Shown here: positions 1 to 5,995 of the stretch, piece by piece
How the letters are laid out: each line of letters starts with the position of its first letter
Numbering within the stretch: position 1 is the stretch's first letter
From: a virus
Length of the DNA stretch: 22,664 nucleotides
Direction: 5' to 3' (one strand)
IMG/VR virus record: IMGVR_UViG_3300031977_002836
Location: 1 to 22,664 of that record
The notes under the pieces: generated by a model
Told to the model about the DNA's origin: nothing
The model's input: the letters and a program-made list of their open reading frames with translations, nothing else
The model's database searches: none
Program-made: the position numbers and the translations under genes

Positions 1-86
1 TTCACAAGCTTCACAATAAACCAGAAGCCCGCACACGCAGCCGCTGTGCTGAAGCCGTATTTGTCGAGTAAGGTCAGCGCGTCCAC
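1..86 (-). CDS. Small membrane protein, 5' part only (runs off the left edge)
   Basis: Reading down from a GTG at 86, 28 codons are open to the window edge. They begin MDALTLLDKYGFSTAAACAG and continue into a hydrophobic stretch, FWFIVKLV. A short amphipathic start with a K-Y-G motif followed by one membrane helix is a common layout for small phage proteins next to fibre or lysis genes. The GTG lies 3 bp after the TGA of the preceding gene, which suggests coupled translation, and the purine-rich stretch GGGTGATGA lies before it. An ATG at 91 opens another frame that gives a cysteine-rich, non-hydrophobic peptide and is less convincing. A holin-like role is possible but unproven, and the C-terminus is missing. 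Confidence 0.55.
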   Translation of the reverse strand, partial: MDALTLLDKYGFSTAAACAGFWFIVKLV

Positions 87-89
87 TCA

Positions 90-647
90 TCACCCGTTCA
101 ATGATTCGTTCACCGGCGACCAAGCATTTTGCCACACGGCAAACTCAGGGTTCGCGGTTGGCTCGGCCTCAACGTCAACAACCTCAACAGAGCGCGTCGT
201 TTCGTTGCCTTCCTCGTCCGTCACGGTTTCCTCGACGGTTTTCATCACGGGCAACGTCTCGCTTGGCTTACCTTTGCGAACAGTTTCAAAGTCATTCGTC
301 AAATCAGTCGCATCGCTGATGGTCGCCTGTGCGGCATCGTAAGCGGCCCACTCGGCTTGAGGTTCGGTTGACTCGTTCCCGTCAACGTCAGTCACCGTCA
401 CCGTTCGCGGTGTGTCCTCTGACGGTTCAGCTACTTGCCGCGCTGCCTCCAACGCCTCAACGTCAGCAAGTGCTTGACGAATACCGGCGTTGCGTGCGGT
501 CTGCGCGTCTAGGGTAGCTTGTTCGGTATCAGCTACGGGGTACGCATCTTCAACGCATACCGCTTGGCCGTTCTCGTTGACTGACCACCGCCTCAAGTAT
601 GCGCCCGACTTGTATGTGTCGGGTTGAATGTCGGTGCTTTTAATCAT
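90..647 (-). CDS. Hypothetical protein with repeated T-D-x-x-G-N-E motif, distal fibre region
   Basis: 185 residues, acidic, with no domain I can name. The middle is alanine/glutamate-rich and probably helical (about residues 40-75). Two copies of a T-D-x-[DE]-G-N-E motif follow, near residues 86-92 and 142-148, the second trailed by a V-E-V-V segment. The preceding gene (644-868) carries the same motif, so the two are partly paralogous. The start ATG overlaps the stop of that gene as ATGA, so the two are translationally coupled. Position after the fibre genes suggests a fibre-associated or fibre-assembly protein, but this is inferred from location only. Confidence 0.75.
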   Translation of the reverse strand: MIKSTDIQPDTYKSGAYLRRWSVNENGQAVCVEDAYPVADTEQATLDAQTARNAGIRQALADVEALEAARQVAEPSEDTPRTVTVTDVDGNESTEPQAEWAAYDAAQATISDATDLTNDFETVRKGKPSETLPVMKTVEETVTDEEGNETTRSVEVVDVEAEPTANPEFAVWQNAWSPVNESLNG

Positions 648-868
648 TCGCCAATGTCTCCCGTTGGGTTTTGTGCTTCTTCTAAAATTGCAATCGCACG
701 TTCCGCACTAGAATCGTCTGCCTTGCAAGCAACCAAGTGCTGCGCTGTCACAACCTCAACGTCAGTCGTGATTTCGTTGCCTTCGTCATCGGTCGATGTC
801 TGCTGAACGGTTTGCGTTTCGTTAACTAACCAATGATTTTCTTTTGTAGGATGTTGAGTAGCTGTCAT
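644..868 (-). CDS. Small hypothetical protein sharing the D-E-G-N-E motif
   Basis: 74 residues, acidic. Residues about 15-40 (N-E-T-Q-T-V ... D-D-E-G-N-E-I-T-T-D-V-E-V-V) match the second motif block of the next gene downstream, which reads E-E-T-V-T-D-E-E-G-N-E-T-T-x-x-V-E-V-V. It overlaps the next gene by 4 bp (ATGA) and begins 3 bp after the fibre-like gene ending at 872, so it belongs to the same operon. There is no signal peptide or membrane segment. Function is unknown; a fibre accessory role is suggested only by position. Confidence 0.7.
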   Translation of the reverse strand: MTATQHPTKENHWLVNETQTVQQTSTDDEGNEITTDVEVVTAQHLVACKADDSSAERAIAILEEAQNPTGDIGE

Positions 869-871
869 TAT

Positions 872-1735
872 TTAAGCTATAAAGTTGTACCAAAATTCAA
901 CAGTGCTACCTAAACGATTTTTTATCTGAATCGTGCTAGAAATCGTTGAAATATTTGTATTGTTGTCAACGCTGGATGTCTCACCTGCTGCACTTAAATC
1001 AACGCCATTAAAAACGCTTATATTTGAACCTTCGCTCGTCATTTTTGCACAGCTCAGAGTAGCGCCTGTGTCGCACCAAATTAACCCAACGTTATTTTGA
1101 TGCGCTGGATATGCGCTGTTGTTGCCGTAACTTATCGCCATCATCACGCCTTGCCGCGGCGGTGAAATAGTTCCAACCGCATCGTCGGCAATGGTTATCT
1201 GGCCGCCGTAGATGCCTTTTTCGCTTTTGATGCCACCGTAGAACGTGGCCAGTTGAGTTTCCCCGTCGAACCTCGCGATGTCGGTCGTTGTGTTCGCGCT
1301 GTCGTCGAACCATTGCAAGTAACCAGCGCCATACGTTCCTCCACCGCCACCTCGAATGATGAACTTGTCGTTCGGGTCTGCAAACGAGTTGTTGTCCGTC
1401 ATCGAGATTTTCGGCGCAGTCGAGTCGGAATGGATTTCTCCGGTGAATTTGGCCGTGCCGGTGCTGGATATCCGCAACCGCTCACTAGCCGACACGCTAC
1501 TTGTCGGCGTGGTCATAAACGAAATGCCAGTCGGAGCGGAACCACTCGTCCAAGCTGCCTCGGTTATGCCGCGAATTATTGCGCCGCTCTCATTAGGTGC
1601 GTCGGCTCCGCCAAAGTTGATGTCACCCAGCACGTTATTATTGCCGATTGTGGCATCGTCACGATATAGCGAAAGGAGTGCGCTAGTGTCTTTAGCGGTG
1701 ACGTTGACTTTCCCTACTTCTAATTCACTTGCCAT
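872..1735 (-). CDS. Phage tail fibre / receptor-binding protein
   Basis: 287 residues rich in G, S, T and N, with the alternating polar pattern of trimeric beta-fibres. Around residues 36-85 it reads GDINFGGAD, GAIIRGI, then GISFMTTPTSS and E-R-L-R-I-S-S-T-G-T, a 'simulated model parameter' style repeat widespread in phage and environmental fibre proteins. A glycine-rich loop near residues 128-136 (R-G-G-G-G-G-T-Y-G-A-G) follows. I see no peptidase S74 (intramolecular chaperone) signature at the C-terminus. It lies 9 bp after the LamG fibre gene and 3 bp before a small coupled gene, consistent with an adhesion cluster. It is probably exposed on the virion and contacts the host surface. Confidence 0.75.
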   Translation of the reverse strand: MASELEVGKVNVTAKDTSALLSLYRDDATIGNNNVLGDINFGGADAPNESGAIIRGITEAAWTSGSAPTGISFMTTPTSSVSASERLRISSTGTAKFTGEIHSDSTAPKISMTDNNSFADPNDKFIIRGGGGGTYGAGYLQWFDDSANTTTDIARFDGETQLATFYGGIKSEKGIYGGQITIADDAVGTISPPRQGVMMAISYGNNSAYPAHQNNVGLIWCDTGATLSCAKMTSEGSNISVFNGVDLSAAGETSSVDNNTNISTISSTIQIKNRLGSTVEFWYNFIA

Positions 1736-1744
1736 TGTTAAATC

Positions 1745-4231
1745 CTATCTTTCGTATGTTTTCTCGGAGATGCGTTGCACCTCTACGGTTGCGTTCCATT
1801 GTAATCGCTCTGAACTTGAGCCGGTTACTTTTAGCATTATGTAGTTTGAACTTGCGGCAATATTAGCAGGAGAGTCTGAACCGCCCGTGCTTGTGACTAA
1901 CTCAAAATCAAGTGAGGCAGTTCCCTCTGAAATCAATCTAGACGCACGGTCGCGTGCTGCTACATCACCGCCCAGATTGCGGTAAAACGATTGCTTAATC
2001 TCACCGAAAATGTTCCAACCACTTGACCTTAAATCGTAGCGTGACCCTTCTACTTTTGCTGCAACGGTATACGCTTCATTTTCCGCAATCGGGACAAAAC
2101 CAATAACAGTCGGAGTCGCATCCGTAGTCACGCCGCTAAAATGCAGCTTCCCGTCGTCTGGCAGCTTGCTGTCGGCGATATTTGTATCACCCCGCACATC
2201 GAATGGCGGGAGGTCGAGAACCAAGCCGCCGGTTCCGGAGGTTCTTGCGTAGCCAACGACTCCGCCAGCCGCAGCCACCAGATTTGCGCTTGCACCGTCC
2301 CACCCCAAGTCTTGACCGTCTTTGGTGTCTACGCGCTCAAGCCCCCTAAAGGTTGAAACGCTGTCACCAGCATCGCCGCTCTTGGTTCCGACATATAAAA
2401 GGTCGCTTGAATTGTCGTATGCCAAATCGTTTACGTCATTGAAACTGATTTGGCTTAATAGACACTTCGCACCCGCTCGGAACAAAGGTGCTTCTGCCTC
2501 GTAGATGTCTTTGACTTGCTGCGGCGTGGGTGCGGTTGCGCTTATGCGAACGAGGGAGAGACTTGAAGTGCTTGCTAACGGGTTTGATACTGAACTTGTA
2601 GGAATGATGCCAATACCCAACACCGCGCTTGTGTTTGTTAAGTTAGCTGCATTTGTCCCGCTGCCATCCAGCTTTCCGTCTACATAAATTTCAACACTAG
2701 AACCTCGGCGCAAAACACATACTTGCGCCCATCGGCCACTAACTGCGCTTGCGGTTGATATGGCATTTGCGCCATCTGTAAAAAATTTGATTGTGTCGGT
2801 GCTGTGTTTTGCAAGCAGCCAATCTGGCGACGCATCGTCCGGTGCGTAACGTGCGATTATTGCTTCAGTATTAGAGGTAGAAGTTAAGTTGCACCAAAAC
2901 ATTATCGAGAAATCACCCGTGCCAAAATCAAAGTCGGATGTGTATGCTTTGCTTAAATAGTTGTCTGCGCTGAAATTGCTAAACGCAGACATTTCCGCAT
3001 CAGTCGCCACTTTAGTTCGCGTTATGTAACTACCAGAACCAGCGTTGACTGTCAGCGTGTTGCCTTTCACAGACTGGTCATAAACATTTGCGCCATTATT
3101 GAGGTTTGCAGTTTGCGTGGTTGTCGTTGCAAACCGAATGTCACCTAGCATATAGCCGGTGTTGTAGTCGCTGGTAATGTAGGCGACTGCGCTTTCATTC
3201 AAGTAGCCGGTGTTATGTTTATAGATGTTTAAACCCTCATCTGTCCCAAAAGCAAACCCCTTGTTAGTTATTGCGACATCTGCATTACTGCCGCGATATA
3301 TTGGCCCATACGCAAATCCCGAAACTGTTGTGTGGTCTTCCTCAGCAATTGTATTGTGTCCAAATGCTGAAGAATGATATTGCGCTGCCGTGGACACGTG
3401 AACAAATGAGTCTGTTGCGTGATGTCTGCTGGCAAAAATAGTTCCAGCTTCATCAAAAGCGATTGCCGATTTTGCGCCTGTGTTGATGGAGGAATTTACG
3501 GTTCCGCTTGCTAAAATGACACTCGTTCCCCCAGCAGTAGCAACTGCCACCGTAGGAATTGGCAAACCAAGCGCACCTATCTCCGCGCCTTCAAGAACGG
3601 TAGCGGCTACGTCGTTGACGGTGCTGTTCACAATCAACCCGCCAACCATTCGTTGTGGAAGAATAGCTGAATTTCTATCTGCCAAAACTCGGCCAACTTC
3701 GGTATATGCTGCAAGCGTTCCGTGGCGTCGCCCCGCGTCAGCAGCGAAATCTGCGATGCAAACTCCGCCGCTAACCAAATCGTCATTTATACCCCACATC
3801 ACGCGCCCATTTATCGCGAACAACGAGTTGGCATTCTCGCCAGCGCGGCCACTAAAATTTCGCAAACTTTCGTTCGCGCCGCCCATTTGGAACACAAGCC
3901 ACATCGGAGCCGCCACATCGTCGAGGTCGTAGATTGTAATCGTCTCACTTCCCGCCGCATTATCCGCAACAATCAGCGCAACTGACGGAAACTCACGCCG
4001 TCCGCCTCGCGTTGCGGTGTTCAAGTCTTCGTCAAACCAACTCAACCCTTGGCAGCGTTTTCTCCAAGACGGGTCGCTATCGTTGCGTGTGTCGTACACG
4101 AAAACTGCACCGACTGTCGTGCTGCTTGTGACCGACTTGATCTTCGCCTCAAGTTCGTTGGATTGAGTTCCACCACTGCCCGAGGAAGGCGTCGCACGGA
4201 CGGAGTTCCTGAATATCTGAAAGTCAGCCAT
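1745..4231 (-). CDS. Large tail fibre / adhesin with LamG-like lectin domain
   Basis: 828 residues from the ATG at 4231 (MADFQIF), chosen over a 25-residue basic upstream extension that overlaps the preceding gene. Residues about 40-115 hold a VYDTRNDSDPSWR ... WFDEDLNTATRGGRREFP ... YDLDD module that I recognise as recurrent in environmental phage fibres. Residues about 425-565 form a concanavalin/LamG-like fold (D-F-D-F-G-T-G-D-F-S-I-M-F-W, then S-V-E-I-Y-V-D-G-K). This is followed by RISATAPTPQQVKDIYEAEA and a propeller-like NDLAYDNSSDLLYVGTKSG segment. LamG domains bind glycans, so a receptor-recognition role is likely. The domain boundaries are approximate. Confidence 0.8.
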   Translation of the reverse strand: MADFQIFRNSVRATPSSGSGGTQSNELEAKIKSVTSSTTVGAVFVYDTRNDSDPSWRKRCQGLSWFDEDLNTATRGGRREFPSVALIVADNAAGSETITIYDLDDVAAPMWLVFQMGGANESLRNFSGRAGENANSLFAINGRVMWGINDDLVSGGVCIADFAADAGRRHGTLAAYTEVGRVLADRNSAILPQRMVGGLIVNSTVNDVAATVLEGAEIGALGLPIPTVAVATAGGTSVILASGTVNSSINTGAKSAIAFDEAGTIFASRHHATDSFVHVSTAAQYHSSAFGHNTIAEEDHTTVSGFAYGPIYRGSNADVAITNKGFAFGTDEGLNIYKHNTGYLNESAVAYITSDYNTGYMLGDIRFATTTTQTANLNNGANVYDQSVKGNTLTVNAGSGSYITRTKVATDAEMSAFSNFSADNYLSKAYTSDFDFGTGDFSIMFWCNLTSTSNTEAIIARYAPDDASPDWLLAKHSTDTIKFFTDGANAISTASAVSGRWAQVCVLRRGSSVEIYVDGKLDGSGTNAANLTNTSAVLGIGIIPTSSVSNPLASTSSLSLVRISATAPTPQQVKDIYEAEAPLFRAGAKCLLSQISFNDVNDLAYDNSSDLLYVGTKSGDAGDSVSTFRGLERVDTKDGQDLGWDGASANLVAAAGGVVGYARTSGTGGLVLDLPPFDVRGDTNIADSKLPDDGKLHFSGVTTDATPTVIGFVPIAENEAYTVAAKVEGSRYDLRSSGWNIFGEIKQSFYRNLGGDVAARDRASRLISEGTASLDFELVTSTGGSDSPANIAASSNYIMLKVTGSSSERLQWNATVEVQRISEKTYER

Positions 4232-4233
4232 TT

Positions 4234-4545
4234 TTAGAAGTAAGGCGCGTTGTTGATTGCCACGTAGCCGCACCCGTCGCCTGCCGTGACGTTGTGGATT
4301 TCCCACTGATCCAAAGTGAACTCTTCACCGTCAGGGCCGGACATCGAAAGCACGTCGCCAGCCTCAAGCGGGATCATCACATTGCCGCTCGCCTTGCGCA
4401 GATACACTGTGCCTGCGTTGGCTGTTTTGGCGGCCTTGTGAGCCACAACGATCAGCGTGTCAGCCTTTACAGTTGCCGCACCAAGTGCGCTGCTGGAGTT
4501 AGCACCGGCGTTCGTGACATAAGCGTCGTTAATCGCAATTGCCAT
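4234..4545 (-). CDS. Small structural protein, probably fibre- or baseplate-associated
   Basis: 103 residues, alanine-rich at the N-terminus (M-A-I-A-I-N-D-A-Y-V-T-N), then a beta-rich segment with L-E-A-G-D-V-L near residues 60-66 and W-E-I-H-N-V near residue 80. It has no cysteine cluster, signal peptide or membrane helix. It resembles small decoration or adaptor proteins near phage fibres, but I do not recognise the family. It is the first gene after one copy of the repeated intergenic element (core 4573-4587), so it may begin its own transcription unit with the LamG fibre gene that follows 2 bp after its stop. Confidence 0.7.
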   Translation of the reverse strand: MAIAINDAYVTNAGANSSSALGAATVKADTLIVVAHKAAKTANAGTVYLRKASGNVMIPLEAGDVLSMSGPDGEEFTLDQWEIHNVTAGDGCGYVAINNAPYF

Positions 4546-4559
4546 GTTCTTATCTTCGT

Positions 4560-4587
4560 TTGGTTTCCAAATCTCGCAACAGTTAAT
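4560..4587 (-). promoter_or_regulatory. Repeated intergenic element, copy 1 (variant core)
   Basis: In the sense of the phage genes it reads ATTAACTGTTGCGAG, then CCAAA at the same offset as the CCAAC box of other copies. The core is the most divergent of the six (GCGAG for GCCGG). It begins 2 bp after the TAG of the upstream gene, and 29 bp separate it from the ATG at 4545. No plus-strand gene adjoins it, so the element exists independently of cargo. A short hairpin, TTTGG-AAA-CCAAA, overlaps the second box. Confidence 0.6.
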
Positions 4588-4589
4588 CG

Positions 4590-5498
4590 CTACGGATTAA
4601 CCGAAATCACGATCCAGCGATCATCGCCCGTGTCGTAAATCAGCATCGCACTTCCACGCGCTGTAATCGTCACCTTGTTTGCGGTCATCGTGTAGATGCG
4701 ATTTGCAGCAGTTGATTCACCTGAATCGTCGTGCAGCAAATCTAAGGTGTTGGTTGTGCTGGAGTTGTACAGAATCAGAAAACGACCATTCTCTCCTCCG
4801 CTGATCCCCTTGATGTCTGTGTCCGCAGACAAGCTGCCAATTTTCACAAACACCGCATTGGCTGGATTAAGAGTGACTGTTCCACCGCCGGTGATTGCCG
4901 TGTCGTTCTTAACCTGAAATTTCAACTTGGCCGCATTGGTCAAAGCCAGCGTGCCGGACATCGTGCTTCCTGCTTTGGCAACGAACGTCGCGTCTGCTTG
5001 TGCCTCGGTGTAGTAGCCGGTGACAGGTGGCGTTGTCGGAGTGCCGGTCTTGATGCTGTCTGCCTTGATGGTCACGATCTCTTGCACCTCGGTCGAGTAA
5101 TTCGATCCACCGCTGACCTCGACTTCAAAGGTGGCGGTTGCACTTGTGTCTGAACCAAGCAACGACTCAATCGATGGTGTGCCGGTGTTGTTGAGAATGA
5201 GGTTTCCGCTGTACGTGTTCGTGGACGAATCAAATGTCAGCGTGGCGTTTGTGTAGACCGATGAGCTGGCCGGAATTGGGTGCGGCGTTCCGATGGCAAT
5301 CTTGACCGTGTAGCTCGTCGAGATGACGTCAAAAGGGGTCGTCAGTCCACCGGTCGTGTTCGGTTCAAGCAGCTTGAGTTCAACCGCTAGAACGTCGCCC
5401 TGAAAGAAAGTCGGAAGTGTAAAGTCGCTGGCGTCAGTATCAGACTGCACCAGTTTGTTGTTTTGGGTATCGACGTAGAGTTTCAGCGAGTTAGCCAT
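4590..5498 (-). CDS. Tail fibre / baseplate protein
   Basis: 302 residues from the ATG at 5498; the TTG one codon earlier is less likely. The N-terminal half (L-Y-V-D-T-Q-N-N-K-L-V, then F-Q-G-D-V-L-A-V-E-L-K-L-L near residues 33-45) resembles the N-terminal beta-sandwich of baseplate or fibre-adaptor proteins of the BppU type. Residues about 165-190 contain Y-Y-T-E-A-Q-A-D-A-T-F-V followed by G-S-T-M-S-G-T-L-A-L, a common phage-fibre stalk motif. The C-terminal half is a repetitive beta-rich region ending D-D-R-W-I-V-I-S-V. The gene follows element copy 2 and probably opens a fibre transcription unit. Confidence 0.75.
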   Translation of the reverse strand: MANSLKLYVDTQNNKLVQSDTDASDFTLPTFFQGDVLAVELKLLEPNTTGGLTTPFDVISTSYTVKIAIGTPHPIPASSSVYTNATLTFDSSTNTYSGNLILNNTGTPSIESLLGSDTSATATFEVEVSGGSNYSTEVQEIVTIKADSIKTGTPTTPPVTGYYTEAQADATFVAKAGSTMSGTLALTNAAKLKFQVKNDTAITGGGTVTLNPANAVFVKIGSLSADTDIKGISGGENGRFLILYNSSTTNTLDLLHDDSGESTAANRIYTMTANKVTITARGSAMLIYDTGDDRWIVISVNP

Positions 5499-5511
5499 CA
5501 ACTCTTAATTT

Positions 5512-5544
5512 AAAGGCTACGCTGAATTTCCGGCAACAGTTAAT
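5512..5544 (-). promoter_or_regulatory. Repeated intergenic element, copy 2
   Basis: The core CCGGCAACAGTTAAT is perfect at 5530-5544 and lies 31 bp from the ATG at 5498. The second CCAAC box is absent and is replaced by an A+T-rich stretch (TTTAAATTAA in phage sense) where a -10 region could lie, about 17 bp from TTGCCG. On the far side a plus-strand cargo gene begins (5595). Confidence 0.65.
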
Positions 5545-5594
5545 CAGAGGCCAAATCGGTTGACCGCGAATGGGCATTGCCTTTAAGTCGGTGC

Positions 5595-5765
5595 GTGATC
5601 ATAAGAATTGCCGCTGTGTTTGCTGGATTGCTTTTAGTAGGCGTTGGAATAATGCAGTTATTAAAAGGAAAGTTTGAGGGAGAGGCAATTGGCGCCATTC
5701 CTCTTGGTGCTTTGTTTATTTTTTTTGGAATCACTGGGAAAAAAGGTAAACCGCTTGACCGTTAA
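5595..5765 (+). CDS. Small two-helix membrane protein (plus-strand cargo gene)
   Basis: 56 residues from a GTG at 5595 (MIIRIAAVFAG); a TTG at 5577 would add six residues. Residues about 3-22 form one membrane helix and about 30-48 a second, joined by a short charged loop (K-G-K-F-E-G-E), and the protein ends with a basic tail (G-K-K-G-K-P-L-D-R). It reads against all surrounding phage genes and sits between element copy 2 and the end of the gene at 5996, so it looks like an acquired cargo gene. Small membrane proteins in such positions often mediate superinfection exclusion; that role is a guess here. The start codon is uncertain because no clear Shine-Dalgarno is visible. Confidence 0.6.
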   Translation: MIIRIAAVFAGLLLVGVGIMQLLKGKFEGEAIGAIPLGALFIFFGITGKKGKPLDR

Positions 5766-5789
5766 TGTGGACTGGCGTTTCATCTGGCT

Positions 5790-5930
5790 GTGGGGCCGAG
5801 TCCAGCAGAATTAGCCAGAGACATTTCGGGTGGCATCCAAACTGGGATGTTTGTCTTGCTGTTTATATTTGCTTCGGCTTTTGTTCTTGGCCTCGCATGG
5901 TCTTCAGCGAAGAAGAAAAAGAAGAAGTAG
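5790..5930 (+). CDS. Possible 46-residue single-helix membrane protein with lysine tail
   Basis: From a GTG at 5790 the frame encodes an amphipathic start (M-G-P-S-P-A-E-L-A-R-D-I-S-G-G-I-Q), one membrane helix (F-V-L-L-F-I-F-A-S-A-F-V-L-G-L-A-W) and a C-terminal run of six lysines, then TAG. This N-helix, membrane segment, cationic tail plan is seen in small holins and other phage membrane peptides. It lies in the same frame as the preceding cargo gene, separated by that gene's TAA at 5763, so it could also be a detached C-terminal piece of a formerly longer protein. No Shine-Dalgarno is visible. It is supported only by its hydrophobic pattern. Confidence 0.35.
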   Translation: MGPSPAELARDISGGIQTGMFVLLFIFASAFVLGLAWSSAKKKKKK

Positions 5931-5995
5931 TTCATCGCTTCGCACTCCCCCATCCATCGCGGTCTAAGCCAAGTGCGTCTCAGGAGCAGTGACGT

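Noticed and set aside
1356-1844. Plus-strand 162-codon open frame opposite the fibre genes
   Set aside because: It spans a gene boundary on the real coding strand and is explained by antisense of beta-rich fibre codons.
872-4231. Diversity-generating retroelement acting on fibre genes
   Set aside because: No reverse transcriptase frame and no template/variable repeat pair was seen in the window.
5942-5977. CGCACT ... AGTGCG inverted repeat as terminator for the plus-strand cargo genes
   Set aside because: The arms are only 6 bp with a 24-base loop and no T-tract, so chance is a sufficient explanation.
5765-5992. Plus-strand 75-codon open frame (MWTGVSSGC ...)
   Set aside because: Its composition is odd (scattered C, W and S, no hydrophobic or helical pattern), while another frame of the same DNA gives a clean membrane helix with a lysine tail.
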